The notes: a model not told the origin generated them from the letters alone. Shown: positions 9,158 through 18,618, numbered from the stretch's first letter. The stretch is 64,000 nucleotides of DNA from Muriicola marianensis (GCF_014638095.1 NZ_BMFH01000001.1:372001-436000); one strand, 5' to 3'. Made by a program: numbers and translations.

Positions 9158-10891
9158 TTACTTTAATCTGATATCTGATACGGATGCGCCTGAAGGGATC
9201 ATTGGAAAGACGTTGTCTTCCTTCTCCACCTTCACTTCAAGGAAGTATGGTTCCTTGTATGCAATCATTTCTGTGACCGCCGCTTTGAGGTCTTTCCTCT
9301 CTGTCACCCTTCTAGCCTTGAGGTGATACCCTTCCGCGATCTTGACGAAGTCCGGGTTGGTCATCACGGTAGAGGCATACCTGCTTTCAAAAAAGAGTTC
9401 CTGCCACTGCCTAACCATCCCGAGGTGGTCATTGTTGAGCACCACGATCTTGATGGCCAGTTTATTTTGGTAAATGGTCGCCAGTTCCTGTATGGTCATC
9501 TGGTACCCCCCATCCCCTATGATGGCCACTACCTCCCTGTCCATAGCTCCCATCTTGGCGCCGATAGCAGCAGGCAAGGCAAAGCCCATGGTGCCTAGTC
9601 CGCCTGAGGTGATATTACTCTTAGACTGGTCGAATTTAGCGTACCGGCATGCTACCATCTGGTGCTGGCCAACATCCGTTACGATCACAGCCTTATTTTT
9701 GGTGGCCTGGTTGATCTCCTCCACCACTTCCCCCATGGTAAGTCCGGCTTTGGTGGGATGGAGATCCTTTTCGATCACCTCTTTGAACTCTTCCTCATAT
9801 TTCTCACGGAATTCATTCCTCCAGGCTTCGTGCTTGTTCTTTTTGATCCTGGGCAACAACGCCTGAAGTGTTTCTTTAGCATCCCCGAGCAGGGCGATAT
9901 CGACCTTTACATTCTTGTCGATCTCCGCAGGGTCGATCTCCATATGGATGATCTTAGCCTGTTTAGCATAGGTCTCCAGATTCCCTGTGACCCGGTCATC
10001 GAAACGCATACCGATGGCGATCAAAACGTCGCACTCGTTGGTCAGTACATTGGGGCCGTAGTTGCCGTGCATACCGACCATCCCTACATTGAGCGGATGG
10101 TCCGTGTTCATGGCTGAAAGTCCCAGGATGGTCCAGGCCGCAGGGATTCCGGCTTTCTCGACCAGTTGCTTCAGTTCCTGTTCCGCTTTCCCGAGTATGA
10201 CTCCCTGTCCGAAGACGATATACGGTTTTGCAGCCTTGTTGATCAAATCGGCCGCAGCATCCAGATCTTTTTCATTCACTTTAGCCACAGGCTGATAGCT
10301 GCGCACTCCTTTACAGGCTTCGTAATGGAAATCGAGTTCATCGAATTGCGCATTCTTTGTAATGTCGATAAGTACCGGTCCGGGTCTGCCCGACCTGGCA
10401 ATGTAGAAGGCCTTGGCCATGATGTCCGGAATCTCCTCTGCCTTAGTGATCTGGTAGTTCCACTTGGTCACAGGAGTCGAAATGCCAATAATATCCGTCT
10501 CTTGAAAGGCATCGGAACCCAGTAGGTGACGGGGTACCTGCCCCGTGATGCAGACCATGGGAGTGGAATCGATCTGTGCATCGGCCAATCCGGTGACCAG
10601 GTTGGTCGCACCCGGACCCGATGTTGCCATGGCCACTCCTACCCTGCCACTGACACGGGCATAGCCCTGGGCGGCGTGGGTAGCGCCCTGTTCGTGTCTG
10701 GTAAGGATATGCGTTAGCCTGTCCTGAAATTTATAAAGTTCGTCATAAACCGGCATGATAGCCCCTCCGGGGTACCCGTAGATCAGGTCCACTCCTTCAG
10801 CAAGAAGGCAATGAATGATCGCTTCTGCCCCACTTACCCTCAACTTCTCGGGGTTATTCTTTGCGGTTTTCTTTGATGTAATCGTTTCCAT
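9158..10891 (-). CDS. ilvB: Acetolactate synthase large (catalytic) subunit
   Basis: Thiamine-diphosphate enzyme that condenses two pyruvates (or pyruvate with 2-oxobutyrate). Visible are the catalytic Glu67 in RHEQGATHAAQGYAR, the FAD-binding middle domain, and the ThDP/Mg2+ motif beginning IIGDGGYQMT and ending VVLNND. The 577-residue length is normal. It lies between ilvD (38 bases upstream) and ilvN (6 bases downstream), in the usual Bacteroidota order ilvD-ilvB-ilvN-ilvC. Confidence 0.97.
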   Translation of the reverse strand: METITSKKTAKNNPEKLRVSGAEAIIHCLLAEGVDLIYGYPGGAIMPVYDELYKFQDRLTHILTRHEQGATHAAQGYARVSGRVGVAMATSGPGATNLVTGLADAQIDSTPMVCITGQVPRHLLGSDAFQETDIIGISTPVTKWNYQITKAEEIPDIMAKAFYIARSGRPGPVLIDITKNAQFDELDFHYEACKGVRSYQPVAKVNEKDLDAAADLINKAAKPYIVFGQGVILGKAEQELKQLVEKAGIPAAWTILGLSAMNTDHPLNVGMVGMHGNYGPNVLTNECDVLIAIGMRFDDRVTGNLETYAKQAKIIHMEIDPAEIDKNVKVDIALLGDAKETLQALLPRIKKNKHEAWRNEFREKYEEEFKEVIEKDLHPTKAGLTMGEVVEEINQATKNKAVIVTDVGQHQMVACRYAKFDQSKSNITSGGLGTMGFALPAAIGAKMGAMDREVVAIIGDGGYQMTIQELATIYQNKLAIKIVVLNNDHLGMVRQWQELFFESRYASTVMTNPDFVKIAEGYHLKARRVTERKDLKAAVTEMIAYKEPYFLEVKVEKEDNVFPMIPSGASVSDIRLK

Positions 10892-10929
10892 AATCTTTCA
10901 TTCGAGCTGAGACAATCTTATTTGCCAAC

Positions 10930-12624
10930 CTATTTAAACTGATCTGTAACACATCCCTGGGAAGCTGAGGAGACGGAGTTGGCATATTTATAAAGGCTTC
11001 CCTTCCGAACCTTTAGCGGCGGCTGTTTCCAATTCGCTTTTCTTTCAGCCATTTCCTGATCAGACAGGGCAACGCTGATGGTGTTCTTTTCTGCATCAAT
11101 AGTGATCATGTCTCCATTGCGAAGCAAGGCAATTGGACCCCCTTCCTGAGCTTCTGGGGAAACGTGTCCTACTACAAATCCATGCGTGCCTCCGGAGAAC
11201 CGTCCATCGGTTATCAGGGCCACGTCCTTGCCAAGACCGGCACCCATGATGGCTGCTGTTGGTTTTAGCATCTCCGGCATACCGGGTCCACCTTTTGGTC
11301 CCTCATACCTGATGACTACCACATCTCCTTTTTTTACAAGCCCCTTCCCTATGCCCTCATTCGCCTTAAATTCATCTTCAAAGACCTTGGCCGGACCTGT
11401 AAAATGATAACCCTCTTTCCCCGTGATCTTGGCCACGGCACCTTCCGGAGCCAGGTTACCGTAGAGTATCCTCAAATGCCCGGTTTCCTTAATGGGTTCA
11501 CTCAGGGTGTGTACTACTTTTTGACCTTCTTTCAGGCCGGGTATCTTTTCTAAGTTCTCAGCAACAGTCTTGCCGGTTACGGTGAGACAGTCGCCGTGCA
11601 GCATGCCATTTTCAAGCATGAATTTCATGACCGCCGGGATCCCGCCTACCCTGTGCACATCTTCCATCAGATACTTTCCGCTGGGTTTCAGATCGGCCAG
11701 GAAAGGCGTAATATCGCTGATCCTCTGAAAATCATCCAGGGTGAAGTCTATCTCCGCAGCCTTGGCAATTGCCAGGAAATGAAGAACTGCATTCGTTGAA
11801 CCACCGAGAACGGTGATCAACCTGACCGCATTTTCCAGGGATTTCCTGCTGATGATGTCACTGGGTTTAATATCGTTCTCAAGGAGGTGTCTCAGGGCTC
11901 TGCCTGCTTCCAGACAGTCTTTTTCCTTATCCTTTCCAATGGCTGGGTTGGATGAATTATACGGCAGGGCCATCCCCAATGCTTCAATGGCAGAGGCCAT
12001 GGTGTTTGCTGTATACATGCCGCCGCAGGCTCCTGCTCCCGGACAGGCATTCTGTATTACACTTTTGAACTCCCCTTCGCTGATGGATCCTGCCACTTTC
12101 TCACCCCATGCCTCGAAGGCACTGACAATATCGAGTTTCCGGTCATTGAGACACCCGGAGGCGATCGTGCCCCCGTAGACCAGAACAGAAGGCCTGTTAA
12201 GTCGGATCATAGCCATCAAAGCGCCCGGCATGTTCTTATCACAACCGACCACGGTAACGAGTCCGTCGTAATTCATAGCCTGTACCACCGTCTCCATGGA
12301 ATCCGCAATTATATCACGGGAAGGAAGAGAGTAGCGCATCCCATAGGTACCCATGGATATCCCATCACTCACGCCTATCGAATTGAATACAAGTCCTACG
12401 AGGTCCTTCTCCTGCAATCCCTTTTTAACGATCTGAGCCAGGTCATTGAGGTGCATATTACAGGGGTTGCCTTCATAGCCGGTGCTGCCTATTCCGATAA
12501 GTGGTTTTTGCAGGTCCTCCTCCGTCAGGCCAATGGCATAAAGCATGGCCTGTGCTGCTGGTTGGGTAGGATCCTGAGTTACGTTCTTGCTGTATTTATT
12601 TAATGCGGTCGTCTTCTTTTCCAA
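10930..12624 (-). CDS. ilvD: Dihydroxy-acid dehydratase
   Basis: Fe-S dehydratase that produces the 2-oxoacid precursors of valine and isoleucine. The 564-residue protein has the cluster ligands Cys55 (EGNPCNMHL), Cys128 (VGCDKNMPG) and Cys200 ([16 protein letters not shown]). It is the first gene of the ilv operon. The natural start appears to be TTG at 12624 ([13 protein letters not shown]), since no ATG fits the conserved N-terminus. A -7 box (TATCTTTG on the minus strand) lies 34 bases upstream. Confidence 0.96.
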   Translation of the reverse strand: MEKKTTALNKYSKNVTQDPTQPAAQAMLYAIGLTEEDLQKPLIGIGSTGYEGNPCNMHLNDLAQIVKKGLQEKDLVGLVFNSIGVSDGISMGTYGMRYSLPSRDIIADSMETVVQAMNYDGLVTVVGCDKNMPGALMAMIRLNRPSVLVYGGTIASGCLNDRKLDIVSAFEAWGEKVAGSISEGEFKSVIQNACPGAGACGGMYTANTMASAIEALGMALPYNSSNPAIGKDKEKDCLEAGRALRHLLENDIKPSDIISRKSLENAVRLITVLGGSTNAVLHFLAIAKAAEIDFTLDDFQRISDITPFLADLKPSGKYLMEDVHRVGGIPAVMKFMLENGMLHGDCLTVTGKTVAENLEKIPGLKEGQKVVHTLSEPIKETGHLRILYGNLAPEGAVAKITGKEGYHFTGPAKVFEDEFKANEGIGKGLVKKGDVVVIRYEGPKGGPGMPEMLKPTAAIMGAGLGKDVALITDGRFSGGTHGFVVGHVSPEAQEGGPIALLRNGDMITIDAEKNTISVALSDQEMAERKANWKQPPLKVRKGSLYKYANSVSSASQGCVTDQFK

Positions 12625-12658
12625 TGCTGCGATTTAATTTTTTAAAGACTAAACAACT

Positions 12659-12666
12659 CAAAGATA
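12659..12666 (-). promoter_or_regulatory. Predicted -7 box of the ilv operon
   Basis: Read on the minus strand this is TATCTTTG, an exact TAnnTTTG match, 34 bases before the TTG start of ilvD. No good -33 TTTG is present at the usual distance. The leader would be ~30 bases, too short for a classical attenuator. Confidence 0.35.
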
Positions 12667-12809
12667 CTGGTTTAAAAGCCCCTTCAGGGGTATCAGTAAG
12701 GTACAGGATAAAGTCAATGAGCATTGTTTAGATATAACATATTGTATATCAATATATTAAAGGCATATTATTTATCATATTCACCATTTGAGCGACCGGA
12801 TAGAAATCA

Positions 12810-14234
12810 ATGGGAATTTCGCCTAAGGTTCCTGAAAAAGCCTATTTTTGGGCTATGCGAAACGATATTACCGGGCATTTGGAAGCTCAGCGCAGGTTTT
12901 TTAGTTCAGGCAGGACCAAGGACCTTCGATTCAGGAAAGAGACATTGAAAAGATTGAGATCTGAGATCGTCAGGAAGGAAGACGCTATCTGCGACGCCCT
13001 GTATGCCGATTTTAAGAAACCCCGGTTTGAGACCCTGATTGCAGAGACCCAATTTGTACTGGCCGAACTCAATGCTATGATCCGGCATCTCGAACTTTGG
13101 GCTAGACCTGAAAGAGTACCTTCCTCCCTCTTGAACTTCCCATCCTCAGACCGGATCTATAAAGAGCCTTATGGCACAGTGCTGATCATCGCTCCCTGGA
13201 ACTACCCTTTCCAACTCACCCTAATGCCTCTCATATCGGCCATCGCTGCCGGGAATACCGCTGTGCTCAAACCTTCGGAACTGACCCCTCACACCTCAAA
13301 ACTCATCGCCGGAATGGTGAAGGCCGTATTCGAACCCGGGCACGCCATCGTCTTCGAAGGTGATACGGAAATAGCCAAAGCCCTGTTGGCGGAAAAATGG
13401 GATTATATCTTTTTTACTGGAAGTACCAGGGTTGGCAAGATCGTATATGAAAGTGCGGCGGCGAACCTCACTCCTGTTACCCTCGAACTGGGAGGCAAAA
13501 GCCCGTGTATAGTAGATGGATCTGCCCTGCCTTCCCAGGCTGCCGGGAGGATCGTATGGGGTAAGTTCCTGAATGCAGGTCAGACTTGTATAGCCCCTGA
13601 TTACATCCTGGTTCACGCTTCGATCAAGGATCGGCTGGTGGAGGAGCTGAAAAAAAGTATTGTTCAGTTCTTCGGAGAAAAAACCGAAGATTCTCCGGAC
13701 CTGGCCAGAATCATTTCCGACAAACATTATAAGAGACTTCTCGGCCTCCTGAAAGGACAGCATTTGCTCTTTGGCGGACAGCACAATGAGGAGGACCGAT
13801 TTATCTCCCCCACCCTGGTCGACGAGCCGGGGAAAGACAGTGAAATCATGCAGGAAGAGATATTCGGGCCAATTCTTCCCATCATCTCATACAATGATGA
13901 AGAGGAAATCGATGCCTGGGTAAGGAGCCATGGGAAACCCCTGGCAGCATATATTTTCTCCCGGAAAAAGAACTTTCAGAAAAGAATGCTGAGCAAATAC
14001 AGTTTTGGAGGTGGGGTGATCAATGACACCCTGATACACATCAGCAATAAGAACCTTCCCTTTGGTGGGGTAGGTAAAAGCGGACTCGGTTCATACCATG
14101 GCAAACGGAGTTTCGATGCCTTTTCTCACAAGAAAGCAGTGGTTCACCGCGGGACATGGCTGGATCCGAAATTCAGGAATCCACCCTACAATCTCCCCGT
14201 TAGTTTTATAAAAAAATTGAAACACCTTTTATAG
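12810..14234 (+). CDS. Aldehyde dehydrogenase (class 3/YwdH-like)
   Basis: NAD(P)-dependent aldehyde dehydrogenase of 474 residues, similar to fatty/aromatic aldehyde dehydrogenases of the class 3 group. Catalytic residues are Asn131 in APWNYPFQL, Glu226 in ELGGKSPCIV and Cys260 in NAGQTCIAPDY. The C-terminus LPVSFIKKLKHLL is amphipathic and may touch the membrane. The start could be ATG at 12810 or ATG at 12855 (MRNDITGH), the latter closer to typical family lengths. It is divergent from ilvD across 185 AT-rich bases and followed 5 bases later by a nitroreductase, so the two are probably co-transcribed. The substrate is unknown. Confidence 0.88.
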   Translation: MGISPKVPEKAYFWAMRNDITGHLEAQRRFFSSGRTKDLRFRKETLKRLRSEIVRKEDAICDALYADFKKPRFETLIAETQFVLAELNAMIRHLELWARPERVPSSLLNFPSSDRIYKEPYGTVLIIAPWNYPFQLTLMPLISAIAAGNTAVLKPSELTPHTSKLIAGMVKAVFEPGHAIVFEGDTEIAKALLAEKWDYIFFTGSTRVGKIVYESAAANLTPVTLELGGKSPCIVDGSALPSQAAGRIVWGKFLNAGQTCIAPDYILVHASIKDRLVEELKKSIVQFFGEKTEDSPDLARIISDKHYKRLLGLLKGQHLLFGGQHNEEDRFISPTLVDEPGKDSEIMQEEIFGPILPIISYNDEEEIDAWVRSHGKPLAAYIFSRKKNFQKRMLSKYSFGGGVINDTLIHISNKNLPFGGVGKSGLGSYHGKRSFDAFSHKKAVVHRGTWLDPKFRNPPYNLPVSFIKKLKHLL

Positions 14235-14239
14235 CCTTT

Positions 14240-14968
14240 ATGGAAAAAACGGTAACCGAGGCCATACGATACAGGAGGTCCGTAAGGATCTTCGATCCGG
14301 AAAAGGAACTGGATACGGGTAAAGTCCGCTCATGCATAGAAAACGCTGTACTGGCGCCTACGAGCAGCAATCTGCAGCTATGGGAATTTTACCACATCAC
14401 CGAACCCGGGACCCTTGAGAAAATGGTTCACGCCTGCCTGGGTCAGAACGCCGCCAAGACCGCAAAGCAAATGGTAGTGATCGTTGCCCGCCGGGATCTC
14501 TGGAAACAACGCGCCGGGGATAACAGGGAATTCATAAAAAAGAATCTGGGAGACAAGAAGCCTTCGGAATACAGCCGGAGGGAAAAATTCGCTTTGGGGT
14601 ACTACTCTAAGGTGGTTCCGGCTGTTTATGTGGAATTCCTGGGGATAGTGGGTTGGTTGCAGTATTTCCTGTTCAGCATTATTGGTATGTTTCGGCCCGT
14701 TTACCGCCAGGTCCGAAGGTCAGATATGAGGATCGTGGCTCATAAGAGTGCCGGTCTCGCCGCACAGAATTTTATGATTTCCATGGCTGCTATCGGATAT
14801 GACACTTGTCCGATGGAGGGCAGCGATACGCTGAGGATCAAAAAGATACTCGGCCTGCCATGGGGGGCTGAGGTCACCATGACCATTGGTTGTGGCATCC
14901 GTGACGACAAAGGAATTTACGGAGAAAGATTCCGCATCCATTTCGAAAAGGTATACCGGAAAATTTAA
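14240..14968 (+). CDS. Nitroreductase family protein
   Basis: FMN-dependent oxidoreductase of 242 residues. The N-terminus AIRYRRSVRIFDP and VLAPTSSNLQLWEF match the FMN-binding start of the nitroreductase fold, and AAQNFMISMAAIGYDTCPMEGSD is the conserved dimer/flavin region. A hydrophobic insertion at ~130-155 (YVEFLGIVGWLQYFLFSIIGMF) is longer than in typical NfsB proteins and could be a membrane-facing helix. The gene sits 5 bases after the aldehyde dehydrogenase and overlaps the convergent pxpC by 4 bases. The physiological substrate is unknown. Confidence 0.85.
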   Translation: MEKTVTEAIRYRRSVRIFDPEKELDTGKVRSCIENAVLAPTSSNLQLWEFYHITEPGTLEKMVHACLGQNAAKTAKQMVVIVARRDLWKQRAGDNREFIKKNLGDKKPSEYSRREKFALGYYSKVVPAVYVEFLGIVGWLQYFLFSIIGMFRPVYRQVRRSDMRIVAHKSAGLAAQNFMISMAAIGYDTCPMEGSDTLRIKKILGLPWGAEVTMTIGCGIRDDKGIYGERFRIHFEKVYRKI

Positions 14969-15807
14969 CCTTCTCTTTTAAAATAAAGGGTATCCCCAAA
15001 GGTCTTTTGAGCCAGTTTGTTGATGGAATCCTCTGAGATCTGAAGGATTCGCGGGTAACCACCAGTGGTCTGTCCGTCCCTCATCAAGATGATCAGCTTT
15101 CCACCGGGGGTCAATTGAACCGTACCCGGCAACGTAGCAGAGGTGAGCATTGGGTGCTGATGAGACCCCAGGATTTCCTGGAGTTGATAGGCCATTCTGT
15201 TATTCTCCTTGGCGATGGTAAATGGCTGATTGAACAGAAGCTCCTTCTGTTTACTATCCAGGATATCAAATTCCGGACCCGGACTTGCCTTTAATTTGAG
15301 GACTCGGTCTATCACCTCAGGGATCACATGGGTGATCTTTGGTTCAAATTCCGACACCTCCTCGTAATGCAACTCCATCCCGGCTACCAGGTGATCTTTT
15401 TCAGTGATCGGTTTGTAAAAAGACCGGCTCTTCAGTACTTCTTCCGTCTCAAAACCGCCCTTGATGGCTACATACCCCCGGAGTCCGTCTATGTGTTTCC
15501 CAAAAGCCAGTCGGTCTCCGGAACGAATCCTGTGAACACTGTGGTTATCTATATCTACCTCATTGAGTTTTGGAGAGAGGTTGGCTCCGGCGAGTGCAAT
15601 CCAGGTATCCTTGGTAAATTCGAGAACAGGCCCTGACATGGTAACTTCCAGAACGGCAGATTCATCCGGATTCTCAAGCATGGCGTTGGCCAGATGTGCA
15701 GCTGCCCGGTCCATACTGCCCGACACAGGCACTCCTAGATGTCGGAAGCCAAATCGGCCACTGTCCTGAATGGTTGTAAAAAATCCGCTTTTAACTATTT
15801 TAAGCAC
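14965..15807 (-). CDS. pxpC: 5-oxoprolinase subunit PxpC
   Basis: One of three subunits of the ATP-dependent prokaryotic 5-oxoprolinase, which opens pyroglutamate to glutamate. The 280 residues match the biotin-dependent carboxyltransferase-like (KipA/AHS2) family: the N-terminus VKSGFFTTIQDSGRFGFRH, GVPVSGSMD and the C-terminal LIILMRDGQTTGGYPRI are hallmarks. It starts with GTG at 15807, 2 bases after pxpB, and is the last gene of the operon. The products of pxpA, pxpB and pxpC are all needed for activity in characterised bacteria. Confidence 0.94.
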   Translation of the reverse strand: MLKIVKSGFFTTIQDSGRFGFRHLGVPVSGSMDRAAAHLANAMLENPDESAVLEVTMSGPVLEFTKDTWIALAGANLSPKLNEVDIDNHSVHRIRSGDRLAFGKHIDGLRGYVAIKGGFETEEVLKSRSFYKPITEKDHLVAGMELHYEEVSEFEPKITHVIPEVIDRVLKLKASPGPEFDILDSKQKELLFNQPFTIAKENNRMAYQLQEILGSHQHPMLTSATLPGTVQLTPGGKLIILMRDGQTTGGYPRILQISEDSINKLAQKTFGDTLYFKREG

Positions 15808-15809
15808 GC

Positions 15810-16538
15810 TTAATTGTCTTTAGTTAGCAGGTCAATTCCCACCTCGGCCTGGATGGTGTGCAGGTCGAATTGTGCACGGGTGATCGAATAAAAATTAACC
15901 GTGTCCCCCACCCTTACAAAGCAAGGATTCTCCTTTTGCGCATCAAAGATCGGGATCGGACAATTTCCTATGATGTTCCAGCCACCGGGACTATCCTGGG
16001 GATAAATGCCTGTCTGTTTCCTCGCCAGGCCAACGGAACCTTTGCGTACGTTCAAACGGGGAGAAGCTTTTCTGGGGGTTTCCAGATCCCTGGGAACCCC
16101 ACCCAGGTACAGGAATCCGGGCAAGAAACCTATCCCGAAGACTGTATAGGTAGCGGCAGTATGAAGAGTGATGATCTGCTCTATGGATTTGCTGAGTTGC
16201 TGACTGAGCTCTTCCAGGTCGATCCCAAATTCCAGGTCGTAGCAAACAGGCAATTTCCAGTGTCGCGGTTCTTTTTTTGCGCCCTCTTTTCGCTCTTTGT
16301 ACAACTTGTGGAGGGCAGCAGATATTTCATCAAATTTCAATTCCCTCTGGTTGTTGACCAAAGTCAGAGAATTATAAGCCGCGACGATTTCCCATTCAGG
16401 TCCGCCATAGCCCTGAAGTTTTACATAGTCCTTGAAGATCAGGATGTCATCCAGGATATTTGTGTCGATATCGAAAGGCCATTCTACGAGTACGGCAGAC
16501 TTGCCAAAGGGCTTGATATGGATGGGGTACGTATTCAT
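15810..16538 (-). CDS. pxpB: 5-oxoprolinase subunit PxpB
   Basis: The KipI/AHS1-type subunit of 5-oxoprolinase, 242 residues. Diagnostic segments are FGIGFLPGFLYLGGVP, RKASPRLNVRKGSVGLA and TGIYPQDSPGGWNIIG. Its ATG at 16538 overlaps the pxpA stop by the tetranucleotide ATGA, and pxpC follows after 2 bases, so all three subunits are translationally coupled. The central segment KERKEGAKKEPRHWKLPV is a charged linker not conserved in all homologues. Confidence 0.94.
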   Translation of the reverse strand: MNTYPIHIKPFGKSAVLVEWPFDIDTNILDDILIFKDYVKLQGYGGPEWEIVAAYNSLTLVNNQRELKFDEISAALHKLYKERKEGAKKEPRHWKLPVCYDLEFGIDLEELSQQLSKSIEQIITLHTAATYTVFGIGFLPGFLYLGGVPRDLETPRKASPRLNVRKGSVGLARKQTGIYPQDSPGGWNIIGNCPIPIFDAQKENPCFVRVGDTVNFYSITRAQFDLHTIQAEVGIDLLTKDN

Positions 16539-17278
16539 TTCCTCAAATGAATATGGTGCTTTGGGAATTCGACCGAAAGATACGCTAATATTTCAAATGC
16601 TGTAGCAGTATCCCCATGAATACAAAATGTTTGAGCCTCAATGTGCCTGAAGATGCCATTGATGGTCTTAACTTCAGAGTTCACTATCATGCTAAGCAAA
16701 TGCCTGAGTACCGCTTCGGGCTCTGTGATCAGCGCTTGAGGAGATCGCCTTGAAACCAAACTGAGATCATCCTCGTAATTTCGGTCTCCAAAGGCTTCAA
16801 GTATAATGTTAAATCCCATTTGCCGAGCTGCATCTGAGATCGCTGAGCCGTAGGGAGCGTAAAGCGATATCCCATTTCTGTAATCTGCTAAAGCTTCGAG
16901 GTATTGTTCAGAAAGCTCACGATTCTTAGCCAGGTCATTGTACAGGGCGCCATGGGCTTTAATGTGTGACATTTCAATTCCTTCTTCTTTGAGAATGCCA
17001 TGGAGCAACTTCACCTGTGACTGTATCGTATTCCGAAAAGCTTCTGATTCCATCTGCGTGCTTTTCCTGCCAAAGTTTTCTCTGTCGGGATAAGAAGGAT
17101 GGGCACCTACTCTAACGTGGTGCTTTTTGGCCAGGGAGATCACCTCCCGCATGGTAGGTTCATCTCCGGCATGCCCGCCACAGGCCAGATTGCAGGAAGA
17201 TATATAGGGAAACAATCGGGCTTCGTTTCCCACGCCTTCGCCCACGTCACAATTGATGTCGATCTGCCACCGTTTCAT
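16535..17278 (-). CDS. pxpA: 5-oxoprolinase subunit PxpA (LamB/YcsF family)
   Basis: Sugar-deacetylase-like TIM-barrel subunit of 5-oxoprolinase. The start at 17278 gives MKRWQIDINCDVGEG, the conserved beginning of the family; the open frame extends 28 codons upstream, but that part lies inside the upstream transporter gene. The product is 247 residues. Motifs are SCNLACGGHAGDE, VRVGAHPSYPDRENFGRK and HIKAHGALYND. The ATG overlaps the stop of the Nramp-like gene (ATGA at 17275-17278), and the end overlaps pxpB the same way, showing a tightly coupled four-gene unit. Confidence 0.93.
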   Translation of the reverse strand: MKRWQIDINCDVGEGVGNEARLFPYISSCNLACGGHAGDEPTMREVISLAKKHHVRVGAHPSYPDRENFGRKSTQMESEAFRNTIQSQVKLLHGILKEEGIEMSHIKAHGALYNDLAKNRELSEQYLEALADYRNGISLYAPYGSAISDAARQMGFNIILEAFGDRNYEDDLSLVSRRSPQALITEPEAVLRHLLSMIVNSEVKTINGIFRHIEAQTFCIHGDTATAFEILAYLSVEFPKHHIHLRK

Positions 17279-18468
17279 ATTGCGAAAATAACGGAAAGAA
17301 TACTTTTCAGGCCCAGGAAGACTATGAGCAACAACAACATGCCTCCAACTATATTTTGCCACGTTTTATTCCTGTACCTGCCCATGAGATTCGACTGGTT
17401 GACGATCCACAACAGGAAGATACAGATCACCGGCAACAGGAGCCCGTTGGCCACCTGAGCGAACTGAATGATCTCTACAGGTTTTATCTTCAGGAACTGG
17501 GAAAGTACTCCCACAAGAAGGATCAGGCCCCATACCATACGAAATCTCCTCCCGGATAAACCCTCCTTCCAGTCAAAACAACTGGCAGCCACGTAAGCGG
17601 CTGCGAGCGGAGCTGTGATGGCCGAAGTGATCCCGGCAGCAAACAAACCTACCCCTAAAAAATAGGTGGCTGCCCTTCCATAAAGTGGTTCCAGTCCCTT
17701 AGCGAGGTCGAGTCCGCTGCTGACCTCCGTTAATCCGCTTGCGCTGGCTGATACCACTATGGCAATGGAGATGAGTCCGCCCAGACCAATGGAGAGGACA
17801 GTGTCCCAGCGAACCGCTTTCAAATCTTTTACGGATTCCCATTTCTCGCTCACCAAAGAGGCATGCAGGAAGAGGTTATAAGGAACCACGGTAGTCCCTA
17901 TAAGGGCCACAACCGTAAAGAGGCTTCCCTCTGGAAGAGACGGAACAAAAAGCCCTTCCAATACCTTTCCAACATCCGGGCGGGTCAGGAAAGCAGCGAG
18001 AATAAATGATATACTCATCAGGATTACGAGGGAGATGAAGACCTTTTCGAGGATTTTATAGGAGCCGGCAAATAAAAGGATAAATACAGCACCCCCGATA
18101 AGCCACGAAAACCAGGGTGAAGGTTCGGCACCTGTAAAAGCCTCAAGCCCCAGGACGGCTCCTCCTATATTTCCCGCCTCATAGGCCGCATTACCTATGA
18201 CCACGGCACTGAGGATGATGATGGTCACAGTGTTCCGGGCCCAGGGTTTACGAAGCTGAGATCGGATACTCGCCGCAAGCCCCTGCTTGGTGAGAATGCC
18301 GATGCGTGCAGCCATTTCCTGAAAAACTACGGTGGTTATTACCGAGAGGAGCAATGCCCATAAGAGCGCGAAGCCAAAACCGACTCCTGCCAGAGTGCAG
18401 ATAGTGACCGTTCCCGGACCTATAAATGCTGCTGCGATAAGAAAACCCGGACCTACTTTTTTGAACAC
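17275..18468 (-). CDS. Nramp-family membrane transporter with altered metal site
   Basis: A 397-residue inner-membrane protein with about 11 predicted helices and the Nramp fold. In metal-transporting Nramps helix 1 carries DPGN and helix 6 carries MPH. Here the corresponding positions read GPGT (Gly17-Thr20) and VPY (Val195-Tyr197, in TTVVPYNLFLHASL), so the Asp, Asn, Met and His that hold Mn2+/Fe2+ are missing. It is the first gene of a four-gene unit with pxpA-pxpB-pxpC and overlaps pxpA by ATGA. B. subtilis YcsG, also beside a pxpA homologue, is a parallel. A role in 5-oxoproline or other amino-acid uptake is an inference. Starts with GTG at 18468. Confidence 0.85.
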   Translation of the reverse strand: MFKKVGPGFLIAAAFIGPGTVTICTLAGVGFGFALLWALLLSVITTVVFQEMAARIGILTKQGLAASIRSQLRKPWARNTVTIIILSAVVIGNAAYEAGNIGGAVLGLEAFTGAEPSPWFSWLIGGAVFILLFAGSYKILEKVFISLVILMSISFILAAFLTRPDVGKVLEGLFVPSLPEGSLFTVVALIGTTVVPYNLFLHASLVSEKWESVKDLKAVRWDTVLSIGLGGLISIAIVVSASASGLTEVSSGLDLAKGLEPLYGRAATYFLGVGLFAAGITSAITAPLAAAYVAASCFDWKEGLSGRRFRMVWGLILLVGVLSQFLKIKPVEIIQFAQVANGLLLPVICIFLLWIVNQSNLMGRYRNKTWQNIVGGMLLLLIVFLGLKSILSVIFAI

Positions 18469-18565
18469 GAAAATCCTTTTGCCCGGGAATGTACATCAAA
18501 GTTGAAACTTTCACCAATTTCTCGTCCTGGAGATAGTGGAATATGAAAATCAAATGTTAAAAAGT

Positions 18566-18618
18566 GTGCCGTTCGTCTAAAAAAATGCATTTCGTCTAAA
18601 AACAGGATGTCGTTCATC
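18566..18618. promoter_or_regulatory. Three tandem copies of a 12-base half-site
   Basis: GTGCCGTTCGTC (18566-18577), ATGCATTTCGTC (18585-18596) and ATGTCGTTCATC (18607-18618) are direct repeats with periods of 19 and 22 bases. The first two share a perfect 12-base core, TTCGTCTAAAAA. The element lies between the divergent Nramp-pxp operon (98 bases away) and the nuclease-like gene at 18686 (67 bases away). The arrangement resembles sites of regulators that bind direct repeats about two helical turns apart, such as LytTR proteins; that assignment is an inference. Confidence 0.5.

Noticed and set aside
12679-12690. Hairpin CCCC-TTCA-GGGG upstream of ilvD as a terminator or attenuator
   Set aside because: It lies upstream of the predicted start site, has only a 4-base stem and no following T-run on the minus strand.
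17279-17362. 28-codon upstream extension of pxpA
   Set aside because: Lies within the Nramp-like gene and lacks the family N-terminus; the ATGA overlap at 17275-17278 fits better.
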